DNA of 9,835 nt from Bacillaceae bacterium. GTDB lineage: Bacteria > Bacillota > Bacilli > Bacillales > Amphibacillaceae. How positions within the stretch are numbered: the stretch's first letter is position 1; each line of letters starts with the position of its first letter. The stretch is taken from NCBI GenBank assembly GCA_030152985.1, contig JASLIE010000071.1, positions 1 through 9,835 of the forward strand, read 5' to 3'. A model generated the notes under the pieces. The model did not search any database and had not been told where the DNA came from. It worked only from the letters and a program-made list of their open reading frames with translations. This document shows positions 1 through 6,533 of this stretch, piece by piece. The position numbers and the translations under genes were made by a program.

Positions 1-1346
1 CAATTGTTGAAAGAAAAGGTTTGAATTCGATTGCAGTTATACGAATTGGAGCCCCAGCAACACTGGCAGTACGTCCTTTAATCGGAGTTCCAGAGGATTT
101 ACAAAATGAACTTAACGACTATGTCTATCTTGTAGAAGGTGGGCATGAGTTTGATGGATGTGAAATTGTTCAGTTAGATGAGGAGCATTTATATCAAATT
201 GCCGAAGAAATTAGAGGCAGAGTCGACTCGATTGCAATTACCTCTGTTTTCTCTCCTGTTTCACACGCACATGAGGAACGTGCAAGTGACATTATGAAAG
301 AAGTCTTAGGCGAAGATATCGCCATTTCACTTTCAGCTGAAATTGGAAGTATTGGCCTCTTAGAACGTGAAAACGCTACAATCTTAAACGCATCAGTTGT
401 CAATGTAGCAGAAACAACAATTTATGGTTTTATTGAAGCATTAAAGAAAGAGGGCATTGACTGTACGGTGTTTTTGGGGCAAAATGACGGAACCTTAATG
501 TCAGTTGAATATGCCCTTAAATACCCCATTTTAACTGTGGCTTCTGGACCGACTAACAGTTTACGTGGTGCCTCTTATTTAACAGGACAAACAGATGCAC
601 TTGTAGTCGATGTAGGTGGAACGACCATGGATGTTGGCGTCCTAGTTAATTCCTTTCCGAGAGAGTCCTCATTAGCTGTTGATATGGGAGGAGCCCGGAC
701 TAATTTTAGAATGCCCGACCTTTATTCAATTGGCCTAGGTGGTGGCACAATCATTCGAATTGATGAACAAAAAAACTTTAAGATTGGTCCAGATAGTGTA
801 GGCTATCGCTTAAGTGAAAAGGCATTAATATTTGGTGGAGAAACTTTAACGGTGACAGATGTCGTTGTAGCCTTAGGTAAGGCTGAATTAGGTGATCCAT
901 CTAAGGTGAGTCATATCGAAAGTGATTTACTCCAAGCAATATATGACGAAATTAAATACCAAGTAGAAGAAGGAATTGACCGAATGAAAACAAGCGCTGA
1001 TGATGTGCCGGTTATTTTAGTAGGTGGTGGAAGTATGCTCATCCCAACAGAGCTGAGCGGAGCATCAATGGTGCTGCGTCCAAATAACAATGGGGTAGCG
1101 AATGCAATTGGTTCAGCAATCGCCCAAGTAAGTGGTCAGATTGAACAGGTGTTTTTACTTGATGAAATGGGTCGTGAAGAAACTTTAGAAAAAGCAAAAG
1201 AAATGGCTATTTCTGAAGCGGTCAAAGCAGGGGCAGACAGAGATCAGTGTGAAATCGTAGATATTGAGGATATTCCGCTTGCTTATTTACCAGGAAATGC
1301 AACGCGTGTAAGGGTTAAAGCTGCAGGACCACTTGCAGAAGCGTAA
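1..1346 (+). CDS. Hydantoinase/oxoprolinase family protein (HyuA type), 5' end cut by the window
   Basis: This is the C-terminal 447 residues of a HyuA-type subunit, the ATP-dependent family that includes N-methylhydantoinase A and 5-oxoprolinase. The reading frame is open to the left edge (first complete codon at base 3). The residues before the TTG at 21 read I-V-E-R-K-G and run straight into the conserved I-R-I-G-A-P-A-T, so that TTG is internal and not a start. Visible landmarks, counted from the first complete codon, are GLLEREN (118-124), the ASKHA-like phosphate-binding motif DVGGTTMDVG (203-212) and a second glycine-rich loop GGGS (341-344). Family members are about 510-520 residues, so roughly 70 N-terminal residues lie outside the window. 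Partner genes such as a DUF917 protein or a permease, if present, must be upstream, because a terminator follows directly. The family assignment is firm; the substrate cannot be told from the sequence. Confidence 0.93.
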   Translation, partial: IVERKGLNSIAVIRIGAPATLAVRPLIGVPEDLQNELNDYVYLVEGGHEFDGCEIVQLDEEHLYQIAEEIRGRVDSIAITSVFSPVSHAHEERASDIMKEVLGEDIAISLSAEIGSIGLLERENATILNASVVNVAETTIYGFIEALKKEGIDCTVFLGQNDGTLMSVEYALKYPILTVASGPTNSLRGASYLTGQTDALVVDVGGTTMDVGVLVNSFPRESSLAVDMGGARTNFRMPDLYSIGLGGGTIIRIDEQKNFKIGPDSVGYRLSEKALIFGGETLTVTDVVVALGKAELGDPSKVSHIESDLLQAIYDEIKYQVEEGIDRMKTSADDVPVILVGGGSMLIPTELSGASMVLRPNNNGVANAIGSAIAQVSGQIEQVFLLDEMGREETLEKAKEMAISEAVKAGADRDQCEIVDIEDIPLAYLPGNATRVRVKAAGPLAEA

Positions 1347-1363
1347 TTATATGAAACTATATG

Positions 1364-1403
1364 AAACGAATTTTAGTCATTAATTGACTGAAATTCGTTT
1401 TTT
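1364..1403 (+). terminator. Rho-independent terminator after the HyuA-type gene
   Basis: Sixteen-base arms (1364-1379 and 1385-1400) pair completely apart from one G-U, around the 5-base loop TTAAT, and are followed by a run of six T (1398-1403). The hairpin begins 18 bases after the stop codon and isolates the HyuA-type gene from the downstream dehydrogenase. Confidence 0.9.
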
Positions 1404-1484
1404 ATTGTCATAAAATCGCCATATAAAAGAGCTTAAAAAATTAAAACAAGGGGTAAATATAAACATGAAATTAAATTGTCTAGA

Positions 1485-1490
1485 TGGGAG
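1485..1490 (+). promoter_or_regulatory. Ribosome binding site fixing the start of the short-chain dehydrogenase
   Basis: TGGGAG lies eight bases before the ATG at 1499. The alternative in-frame ATG at 1484 lies inside this site and would itself lack a well-placed Shine-Dalgarno sequence, so 1499 is preferred. Confidence 0.7.
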
Positions 1491-1498
1491 ATGTTTTT

Positions 1499-2233
1499 AT
1501 GAAGCGATTAGAAGATAAGGTTGCAATCATTACTGGCGCAGCACAAGGTATGGGGGCATCACATGCCCGTAAATTTATAGAAGAAGGTGCAAAAGTCGTT
1601 CTGACTGATTTAAATGAAGTAAAGGGAGAACACCTTGCTAAAGAGCTTGGAGCAAACGCCTTCTTTATCAAGCAAGACGTAACAAATGAAGGGGATTGGG
1701 AAAGAGTTGTAAGTGAAACAGAGGCAAAATTCGGTCCAATTAATGTCTTAGTTAATAATGCAGGTATTACCATGTCGAAATCATTACTTGAAATAAGTGC
1801 AGAAGAATACTCGCGTATTTTAAATATTAATCAATTATCTGTTTTTCTTGGAATGAAAAGTGTGATTCCGTCGATGAAAAAAACAAAAAATGCCTCTATT
1901 GTAAATATCTCATCGATTAACGGACTTGTAGGCGGTGCGATTGGTTATACCGATTCAAAATTTGCTGTACGTGGAATGACCAAGGCCGCAGCGCTTGAAT
2001 TTGCTGCTGATGGTATTCGAGTGAACTCAGTTCATCCAGGTGTAATTGCAACACCTATGGTTATGCAAGAAGATACAAAGGATGCCGTTGAGGAATTTGC
2101 AAAACACATTCCAGTTCAACGTGTTGCTCAACCAGAAGAAGTATCAAATTTAGTCTTGTTTTTAGCATCAGATGATTCAAGCTATTCAACCGGATCTGAA
2201 TTTGTTATTGATGGCGGTATAACTGCTCAGTAA
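1499..2233 (+). CDS. Short-chain dehydrogenase/reductase (SDR), classical NAD-type
   Basis: A 244-residue classical SDR, a cytosolic NAD(P)(H)-dependent alcohol/ketone oxidoreductase with a Rossmann fold. It shows the cofactor motif TGAAQGMG (12-19), an aspartate at the end of the second strand (D37 in VVLTD, favouring NAD over NADP), NNAG (86-89), the catalytic Asn (N111), Ser (S138 or S139) and Y150-TDS-K154, and the C-terminal GSEFVIDGG. The segment between the catalytic Ser and Tyr is about two residues shorter than in the 3-alpha/20-beta-hydroxysteroid dehydrogenase pattern this protein most resembles. The start at 1499 is chosen because a Shine-Dalgarno sequence precedes it and because homologues begin at the same distance from the cofactor motif. 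It stands alone between two terminators. The substrate is unknown: hydroxysteroid, cyclic alcohol, acetoin and sugar dehydrogenases all share this pattern. Confidence 0.93.
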   Translation: MKRLEDKVAIITGAAQGMGASHARKFIEEGAKVVLTDLNEVKGEHLAKELGANAFFIKQDVTNEGDWERVVSETEAKFGPINVLVNNAGITMSKSLLEISAEEYSRILNINQLSVFLGMKSVIPSMKKTKNASIVNISSINGLVGGAIGYTDSKFAVRGMTKAAALEFAADGIRVNSVHPGVIATPMVMQEDTKDAVEEFAKHIPVQRVAQPEEVSNLVLFLASDDSSYSTGSEFVIDGGITAQ

Positions 2234-2236
2234 CTT

Positions 2237-2277
2237 AAAAAAACGTTTTGCTCTGAAAAGAGTCAAAACGTTTTTTT
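2237..2277 (+). terminator. Rho-independent terminator after the SDR gene
   Basis: The arm at 2237-2254 (A-run, CGTTTTG, CTCT) pairs with 2259-2277 around a GAAA tetraloop with one bulged T, ending in seven T. The A-run on the left side would also give a U-tract on the opposite strand. Confidence 0.9.
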
Positions 2278-2300
2278 ATAGATTAATCTCAATGTAAAAC

Positions 2301-2309
2301 TGTTATAAT
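2301..2309 (+). promoter_or_regulatory. Extended -10 promoter of the nitronate-monooxygenase-type gene
   Basis: TGTTATAAT is a perfect extended -10 element (TGnTATAAT). No good -35 hexamer is visible 16-18 bases upstream, which extended -10 promoters tolerate. It overlaps the upstream in-frame ATG at 2308, so that ATG would not be in the transcript. Initiation near 2316 would leave a very short leader ahead of the Shine-Dalgarno sequence. Confidence 0.7.
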
Positions 2310-2328
2310 GAAAAAAAGGGGTGTGCTT

Positions 2329-3339
2329 ATGAGTGAGTTTAGTTTGTTAGAGAAGATCATCCAAGCGCCAATGGCAGGTGTAACGACGCCAGAGCTTGTA
2401 GCAGAAGTTTCTAATCGAGGTGGAATTGGCAGTATCGGGGCAGGCTACTTAAGCCAAAAAGCAACTTATGAATTTATTCAGGCAGTTAAAGAGAAAACAC
2501 AAGCAGCATTTAGTATCAATCTATTTGTTCCGGAAAAAACAAAAACACCGACTCAAGAAGAAATAAAACGAGCAAAAGCAGCAGTTGACTTTGCTTATGA
2601 AGCCGTCGCAGCAGAATCTGTTTTTGATCCCGTAAACACAGAAGAAGTATTTGCAAGTCAGGTTGAGCTTGTTATTCGTGAATCAGTTCCGATTTGCTCC
2701 TTTACTTTCGGCCTTCCTAAAGAAGAAGTGATTCAAAGGTTAAAAGCCGCGAATATTTACTTGATTGGAACAGCAACGACCCTCAAAGAAGCAAAAGCAG
2801 TCCAACAAGCAGGTTTAGATGCCGTTGTCATGCAGGCAAGTGAAGCGGGAGGTCACCGGGGCACTTTTTTAAGTGAGCGTGATTTTTTGATTGATTTAAA
2901 GCCCCTTTTGTCTCAAGTAAGAGATAAGCTTTCAATTCCAGTGATTGCAGCTGGAGGTATTATGACGCAATCTGATCTTAAGATGTGTTATGAGCTTGGG
3001 GCGGATGCAGTTCAGCTCGGAACGGCTTTTTTAATGACGCATGAAAGCGGCGCACATCCCTTACATAAAGCGGCTATTTTACAAGCAAGTAAAGAAGATC
3101 TCGTTTTAACCAAAAGTTTTTCAGGTAAACTAGCACGTGGAATTAATAATGATTTCATTCAACAGATGGAGGGGGCATATATTTTACCCTATCCCTACCA
3201 AAATGACTTAACTAAAGAATTAAGACGACTTGCTCAAATAAAAAATGAGACAAACTATCTGGCCTTTTGGACAGGAGAAAACATCCGTGAAGCTCGGCTT
3301 CAGTCTGTTGAGGCATTAATGAAAAGCTTACAGGCCTGA
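2329..3339 (+). CDS. Nitronate monooxygenase family flavoprotein (2-nitropropane dioxygenase-like)
   Basis: A 336-residue TIM-barrel FMN protein of the nitronate monooxygenase family, which oxidises alkyl nitronates such as propionate 3-nitronate to aldehyde and nitrite. Motifs in order are QAPMAGVTTPELVAEVSNRGG (12-32), FSINLFVP (61-68), SFTFGLP (124-130), EAGGHRGTF with the likely active-site His176 (172-180), AAGGI (207-211), GADAVQLGTAFL (224-235, FMN phosphate region) and FWTGE (313-317), a form of the family's FWAGQ motif. The FSINLFVP and GGHRG forms fit nitronate monooxygenase better than enoyl-ACP reductase FabK, and no fatty-acid gene is nearby. The start at 2329 is preferred over the ATG at 2308 because AAGGGG (2316-2321) lies seven bases ahead of it and the earlier ATG is part of the -10 box. 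The gene is monocistronic or weakly coupled to the next. Its physiological substrate is uncertain. Confidence 0.9.
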   Translation: MSEFSLLEKIIQAPMAGVTTPELVAEVSNRGGIGSIGAGYLSQKATYEFIQAVKEKTQAAFSINLFVPEKTKTPTQEEIKRAKAAVDFAYEAVAAESVFDPVNTEEVFASQVELVIRESVPICSFTFGLPKEEVIQRLKAANIYLIGTATTLKEAKAVQQAGLDAVVMQASEAGGHRGTFLSERDFLIDLKPLLSQVRDKLSIPVIAAGGIMTQSDLKMCYELGADAVQLGTAFLMTHESGAHPLHKAAILQASKEDLVLTKSFSGKLARGINNDFIQQMEGAYILPYPYQNDLTKELRRLAQIKNETNYLAFWTGENIREARLQSVEALMKSLQA

Positions 3340-3366
3340 AGAAATCCCTTAAAAAAGTATTTCATG

Positions 3367-3372
3367 TATAAT
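3367..3372 (+). promoter_or_regulatory. Putative -10 box upstream of the carboxymuconolactone-decarboxylase-fold gene
   Basis: A consensus TATAAT stands 50 bases before the start codon, in the 82-base gap after the preceding gene. It is preceded directly by TG but without the usual one-base spacing, and no convincing -35 hexamer is visible. No terminator lies between the two genes, so read-through from upstream is also possible. Confidence 0.5.
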
Positions 3373-3421
3373 GGAGATAGAGAACTTTATTACTTTAACT
3401 AAATAAAGGGGGAATAATAAA

Positions 3422-3838
3422 ATGAGTGATGCACGTTATCAAAAAGGAATTGATAAAATTCAAGTCCTCACAAACTCAGACGATGCAAATCCAACAGGTG
3501 AAATGGATATTGGAGAAGCCTTTAAAGATATTGCACCGGATTTAAGTAAGTATGTCGTTGAATTTGCTTTTGGTGATATTTATTCACGCCCAGGTCTGAG
3601 CGACCAACAAAAAGTATTAACAACGATTACAGCACTTGTTGCCCAAGGAAAGCCACAAATTGGCATGCATATTAAAACAGGCCTTTCTGTCGGTCTAAAA
3701 GCTGAAGAAATTATTGGGACAATTATGCATTTGATTCCTTATGTTGGTTTTCCAAGCGTACTAAATGCACTCACAGTTGCTAAAGACATTTTTGAAGAAA
3801 AAGGCGTGACTGTTGATACATCAATTTATGAGTCATAA
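3422..3838 (+). CDS. Carboxymuconolactone decarboxylase (CMD) family protein, cysteine-free
   Basis: A 138-residue all-helical CMD-fold protein. The core runs from RPGLSDQQKVLTTITALVAQGK (56-77) through the conserved MHIKTGLSVGLKAEEI (82-97) to PYVGFPSVLNAL (106-117), matching the pattern of 4-carboxymuconolactone decarboxylase and its relatives, with H83 at the conserved histidine. It contains no cysteine at all, so it cannot be an AhpD-type peroxidase, whose CxxC pair is essential. A decarboxylase, lactone hydrolase or unassigned role remains. AAAGGGGG (3405-3412) lies nine bases before the ATG. It follows the nitronate-monooxygenase-type gene on the same strand and shares a convergent terminator with the lipoprotein gene. 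No other beta-ketoadipate pathway gene is visible, so a true role in aromatic degradation is doubtful. Confidence 0.9.
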   Translation: MSDARYQKGIDKIQVLTNSDDANPTGEMDIGEAFKDIAPDLSKYVVEFAFGDIYSRPGLSDQQKVLTTITALVAQGKPQIGMHIKTGLSVGLKAEEIIGTIMHLIPYVGFPSVLNALTVAKDIFEEKGVTVDTSIYES

Positions 3839-3884
3839 AAAAACTCTAGAAAGCATAAAATACATTTGCTTTCTAGAGTTTTTT
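3838..3884. terminator. Bidirectional terminator between convergent genes
   Basis: The 17-base arms 3838-3854 and 3868-3884 (AAACTCTAGAAAGC / GCTTTCTAGAGTTT plus A- and T-runs) pair perfectly across a 13-base loop. The right side ends in T6 for the + strand, and the left side begins with A-runs that become U-tracts on the - strand. It starts at the last base of the CMD-family stop and overlaps the stop codon of the lipoprotein gene. Confidence 0.93.
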
Positions 3885-4332
3885 ATTTTTGTTCAGTAAA
3901 ACCATAGGTTAAAAGAAGTTCAGCTGACTTTTCCATACTGATTCCGTCTTTAGGATCTCCTTCAAAAAGAAGTCCGGGAATATCTTTTACTTTTTCATAG
4001 TCTAAGTCATCAAAGTTAATTTCGGTTTCTTCAATGATTTTATCTGCTTGAAAATCAGCCTGATAACTTACCCCATCAAGTCCTGTATAAGCTTCAGTAG
4101 ACTCTTTCAACTCTTTTTCTGCTTCTTCTTTTGATTCAAAGCCAAGCGCTGCATAAGTCATTTCACTTTTTGCCTTTTGTGATAAAACACGGTCATCTTT
4201 ATAAGTAAATTCTAAAGTAATTGAAGCGCCCTCAGCCTCAGTTATAAAGCTACGTGTTTCAGCTTCACTGCCACAAGCCACTAAAAAGAGTGAAAAGATA
4301 AGTGTGCCCATAAAAAATAAAGTTTTTTTCAA
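3883..4332 (-). CDS. YehR/DUF1307-type lipoprotein
   Basis: A 149-residue secreted lipoprotein. Residues 1-20 are a type II signal peptide: KK at the N-terminus, a hydrophobic core (5-18) and the lipobox LVAC ending in Cys20, which would be lipidated and anchor the protein on the outer face of the membrane. The acidic mature part (EGASITLEFTYKDDRVL, ESKEEAEKELKE, GLDGVSYQADF, a final LLLTYGF) matches the layout of YehR/DUF1307 lipoproteins, a family without an established biochemical function. The start is a TTG at 4332, ten bases after a strong Shine-Dalgarno sequence (GAGGAAGG, 4350-4343). The ATG nearer that site is out of frame. The gene is monocistronic, converging on the CMD-family gene and diverging from the HAD phosphatase gene. 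The lipoprotein call is firm; the family name is my recognition from sequence pattern. Confidence 0.85.
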   Translation of the reverse strand: MKKTLFFMGTLIFSLFLVACGSEAETRSFITEAEGASITLEFTYKDDRVLSQKAKSEMTYAALGFESKEEAEKELKESTEAYTGLDGVSYQADFQADKIIEETEINFDDLDYEKVKDIPGLLFEGDPKDGISMEKSAELLLTYGFTEQK

Positions 4333-4372
4333 ACGAATGCATCCTTCCTCATTTAAGTATAAGTATGACCTA

Positions 4373-4381
4373 AATATAGCA
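4373..4381 (-). promoter_or_regulatory. Putative extended -10 promoter of the lipoprotein gene
   Basis: Read on the - strand, TGCTATATT (4381 to 4373) is an extended -10 element (TGnTATATT) about 40 bases ahead of the TTG start. A convincing -35 is not visible. Confidence 0.45.
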
Positions 4382-4420
4382 TAAAATAAATTAAGATAAA
4401 CTAAAATCCAAAAGAAATAA

Positions 4421-4465
4421 CAGCTTTGATTATTTTATGTTATTCTAAACAAAGAATAGAAGCTG
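4421..4465 (+). promoter_or_regulatory. Putative promoter of the HAD phosphatase gene inside an imperfect palindrome
   Basis: TGTTATTCT (4438-4446) fits an extended -10 element and lies just upstream of the gene. It is centred in an imperfect inverted repeat: 4421-4435 against 4451-4465, with 12 of 15 pairs Watson-Crick plus one T-G. The outer six pairs, CAGCTT/AAGCTG, are perfect. Since initiation would fall near 4453, the repeat would act mainly as DNA (operator-like) and not as an RNA hairpin. The inner part is AT-rich and could match by chance. Confidence 0.4.
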
Positions 4466-4477
4466 TAGGTGAAAAAA

Positions 4478-5251
4478 ATGAGAAAAAAATATAAGGGTTA
4501 TTTAATCGATTTAGACGGAACGATTTATCGCGGTGAGGAAGTCATTGAGGGTGCAGTTGAATTTATTCAAAAGTTAAATCAAAAAAAGTTAGCTCATTTA
4601 TTTGTTACAAATAATTCAACGCTTACTCCAGAGGCAGTTGTAAAGAAACTTGAAGGCTTCGGTATTGAAACGCAAACAAATCATATTTTAACATCTAGTC
4701 TAGCAACAGCTAGCTATCTTAAAAAAGAGGCAGCTCATGCACGGTGCTTTGTCATTGGTGAGGAAGGTTTGTTTCAAGCCCTTGATCAGGCTGGATTTAA
4801 TCTTGTAAAAGAAAAAAGTGACTATGTCATTATCGGGCTTGACCGTGAGATTACTTATGACAAACTAAGGCGTGCTCAAAGAGAAATTAGCGCTGGTGCA
4901 AAGTTTATTTCGACAAATGGGGACCAAAGCATTCCAACTTCTAACGGTTTTGCACCAGGTAATGGTGCGCTTACTTCTGTTTTAACGGTCAGTACGGGTC
5001 AAAAGCCTCTCTTTATTGGTAAGCCTGAAGGCATCATCATGAAGGAAGCCCTCGCTAGACTCAAGCTGAGTCGAGAAGAGGTTTTAATGATTGGGGATAA
5101 TTATCAGACGGATATCAAGGCAGGTCTTCAAGCTTCGATCGATAGCTTACTTGTTTTAACAGGGGTGACAAGCTATGAAAGCTATTTAAAGTTAAGCGAG
5201 AAACCAACCTATCTTGCACAGGATTTGAGAGAATGGTTGGATAAAATTTAA
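4478..5251 (+). CDS. HAD-superfamily phosphatase, subclass IIA (NagD/YutF type)
   Basis: A 257-residue cytosolic HAD hydrolase of the TIGR01457/YutF type, probably a Mg2+-dependent phosphatase acting on small phosphorylated metabolites. Motif I is D11-L-D13-G-T, carrying the nucleophile and the acid/base. Motif II is T44-N-N-S. The motif III lysine is in GKPEG (K182), and motif IV is GDNYQTD (206-212). A type C2 cap lies between motifs II and III, and the length is typical of the family. The start at 4478 is chosen because AGGTGA (4467-4472) stands just before it. A GTG start at 4469 is in frame but is itself part of that ribosome binding site. The gene has its own putative promoter and converges on the small minus-strand gene, with only one base between the two stop codons. 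The exact substrate is unknown. Confidence 0.93.
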   Translation: MRKKYKGYLIDLDGTIYRGEEVIEGAVEFIQKLNQKKLAHLFVTNNSTLTPEAVVKKLEGFGIETQTNHILTSSLATASYLKKEAAHARCFVIGEEGLFQALDQAGFNLVKEKSDYVIIGLDREITYDKLRRAQREISAGAKFISTNGDQSIPTSNGFAPGNGALTSVLTVSTGQKPLFIGKPEGIIMKEALARLKLSREEVLMIGDNYQTDIKAGLQASIDSLLVLTGVTSYESYLKLSEKPTYLAQDLREWLDKI

Positions 5252-5252
5252 C

Positions 5253-5405
5253 TTATTTCCCTTTAACAAAAATAATTTCAACATCGCCGTAGTTTGTGCG
5301 AATCACTTTGCGTGCACCAATTTGTGATTGCGCAAGGACTGTCTTTTCAAAGACTTCTCCGTCTTTAATAAATTGAACAAGAAAATGTTTAGCACCACAC
5401 CACAT
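5253..5405 (-). CDS. Small hypothetical protein, 50 residues
   Basis: A 50-codon gene not recognised from any family I know. It reads ATG to TAA, with a strong Shine-Dalgarno sequence AGGGAGG (5419-5413) seven bases before the ATG, which is the main support. The protein begins MWCGAKHFLVQFIKDG, continues EVFEKTVLAQSQIGARKVI and ends in YGDVEIIFVKGK. The pattern suggests strand-strand-helix-strand: two short strands (7-14 and 18-24), a helix (26-36) and a final strand (42-48). It is basic, cytosolic, and has a single cysteine (C3). It fills the 294-base space between the phosphatase and dihydrouridine synthase genes, converging on the former and diverging from the latter. Its promoter is not clear. 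Such short proteins are easily missed by gene callers. Confidence 0.75.
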   Translation of the reverse strand: MWCGAKHFLVQFIKDGEVFEKTVLAQSQIGARKVIRTNYGDVEIIFVKGK

Positions 5406-5498
5406 AAGCCTACCTCCCTTAGGATAAGTGTACTTGAATTTGACTTATGAAGAAAAGAAAGCGCTCAAGAATTAAATAAAACGAATTTTATTGATAGA

Positions 5499-5507
5499 TG
5501 GTATAAT
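5499..5507 (+). promoter_or_regulatory. Extended -10 promoter of the dihydrouridine synthase operon
   Basis: TGGTATAAT is a perfect extended -10 element, 38 bases before the start codon. There is no recognisable -35 hexamer. A perfect 7-base AT-rich inverted repeat (5475-5481 and 5486-5492, loop CGAA) lies just upstream, where the -35 would be. Confidence 0.7.
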
Positions 5508-5545
5508 AGTTTAATGTTAATAAATGAATGAAAGGATTCGAATAA

Positions 5546-6508
5546 ATGATAGAAAATAACTTTTGGAATGATTTACCACGTCCGTTTTTTATTTTAGCAC
5601 CAATGGAAGATGTGACAGACGTCGTTTTTCGCCATGTCATTAGTAAGGCAGGTCGACCGGATGTCTTTTTCACTGAGTTTACAAATACAGAAAGTTTTTG
5701 CCATCCAGATGGCCACTCAAATGTTAAGGGAAGGCTAACCTTTACTGAGGATGAGCAGCCAATTGTAGCACATATATGGGGAGATCGTCCTGATCTCTTT
5801 AGTGAGATGAGTAAGGGAATGAAGGAAATGGGTTTTTCGGGTGTTGATATTAATATGGGTTGCCCGGTCCACAATGTCGCATCTAAGGGGCGCGGAAGTG
5901 GTTTAATTCGCCATCCAGACAATGCTGCTGCGATTATTCAAGCTGCAAAAGAAGGCGGTCTACCAGTAAGTGTTAAAACACGACTAGGTTACACAGAGCT
6001 AAGTGAGTGGAAGGATTGGCTAGGTCATATTTTAAAGCAAGATATTGCTAATTTATCTATTCACTTAAGGACGAAAAAAGAAATGAGTGACGTCGAAGCA
6101 CATTGGGAGCTTATTCCTGAGATAAAAAAGCTACGCGATGAGATCGCACCTGATACCCTGCTTACAATCAATGGTGATATTATGGATTATGAAATGGGTT
6201 TAAAACTGGCAAAAAAATATGAAGTAGATGGTGTGATGATTGGACGTGGAGTGTTTAAAAATCCATTTGCATTTTCAAAAGATCAAAAAGAAGCAAGCAG
6301 TCAGGAGTTACTCGACTTATTCAGACTGCATCTCGATTTGTATGATCACTATGCGAAGAAGTTAGAAATGCGTCCATTTAAAAATTTACGTCGTTTTTTT
6401 AAAATTTATGTTAAAGGATTTCCGGGAGCAAGTGAGCTCAGAAATGAACTCATGTCGACAGAATCAACAGATGAAGTGAGAGAAATTTTGGATCGAGTCA
6501 CTTTATAA
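5546..6508 (+). CDS. tRNA-dihydrouridine synthase family protein
   Basis: A 320-residue FMN-dependent enzyme that reduces specific uridines in the D-loop of tRNA with NADPH. The N-terminal TIM barrel begins [16 protein letters not shown] (14-29), the family signature. It continues with [20 protein letters not shown], which holds the catalytic Cys106, then VSVKTRLG (141-148, K144) and IHLRTK (172-177, H173), both flavin- or RNA-contacting positions, and finally INGDI and [15 protein letters not shown], the FMN phosphate site. The C-terminal helical tRNA-binding domain covers roughly 245-320. The R-T-K-K-E following H173 departs from the more common HxRTxxQ pattern of DusA/DusB, which suggests a distinct Dus subgroup. 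AAAGGA (5531-5536) stands nine bases before the ATG. It is the first gene of the four-gene run ending at 8668, with 25 bases to the next gene. The target uridine position cannot be assigned. Confidence 0.93.
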   Translation: MIENNFWNDLPRPFFILAPMEDVTDVVFRHVISKAGRPDVFFTEFTNTESFCHPDGHSNVKGRLTFTEDEQPIVAHIWGDRPDLFSEMSKGMKEMGFSGVDINMGCPVHNVASKGRGSGLIRHPDNAAAIIQAAKEGGLPVSVKTRLGYTELSEWKDWLGHILKQDIANLSIHLRTKKEMSDVEAHWELIPEIKKLRDEIAPDTLLTINGDIMDYEMGLKLAKKYEVDGVMIGRGVFKNPFAFSKDQKEASSQELLDLFRLHLDLYDHYAKKLEMRPFKNLRRFFKIYVKGFPGASELRNELMSTESTDEVREILDRVTL

Positions 6509-6533
6509 AGGAGAGAGTGAAAGGGAGATTAGC

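Noticed and set aside
21..23. TTG as the start codon of the HyuA-type gene
   Set aside because: The frame is open to the window edge and the residues before it continue a conserved family segment; about 70 residues of the family's usual length are missing.
194..403. 69-codon minus-strand frame inside the HyuA-type gene
   Set aside because: It is entirely antisense to a conserved coding segment and has no supporting signals.
1349..1368. Tandem ATATGAAACT-like 10-base repeat after the HyuA-type stop codon
   Set aside because: There are only two copies in AT-rich sequence beside a terminator; no array or functional context.
1480..1773. 97-codon minus-strand frame opposite the SDR gene
   Set aside because: It lies wholly opposite a well-supported SDR gene, is rich in Ser and Thr from antisense codons, and has no supported ribosome binding site or family.
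2329..3339. Enoyl-ACP reductase FabK as identity of the flavoprotein
   Set aside because: The FSINLFVP and GGHRG motifs and the C-terminal FWTGE fit nitronate monooxygenases better, and no fatty-acid synthesis gene is nearby.
3422..3838. AhpD-type alkylhydroperoxidase as identity of the CMD-family protein
   Set aside because: The protein has no cysteine, so the required CxxC redox pair is absent.
5301..5329. AATCAC / GTGATT inverted repeat after the HAD phosphatase gene as a terminator
   Set aside because: It lies within the coding part of the 50-residue minus-strand gene, has a long loop and no T-tract; the match is short.
5488..5922. 144-codon minus-strand frame opposite the dihydrouridine synthase start
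   Set aside because: It overlaps the dihydrouridine synthase promoter and catalytic-domain codons and encodes no recognisable domain, so it is an antisense shadow.
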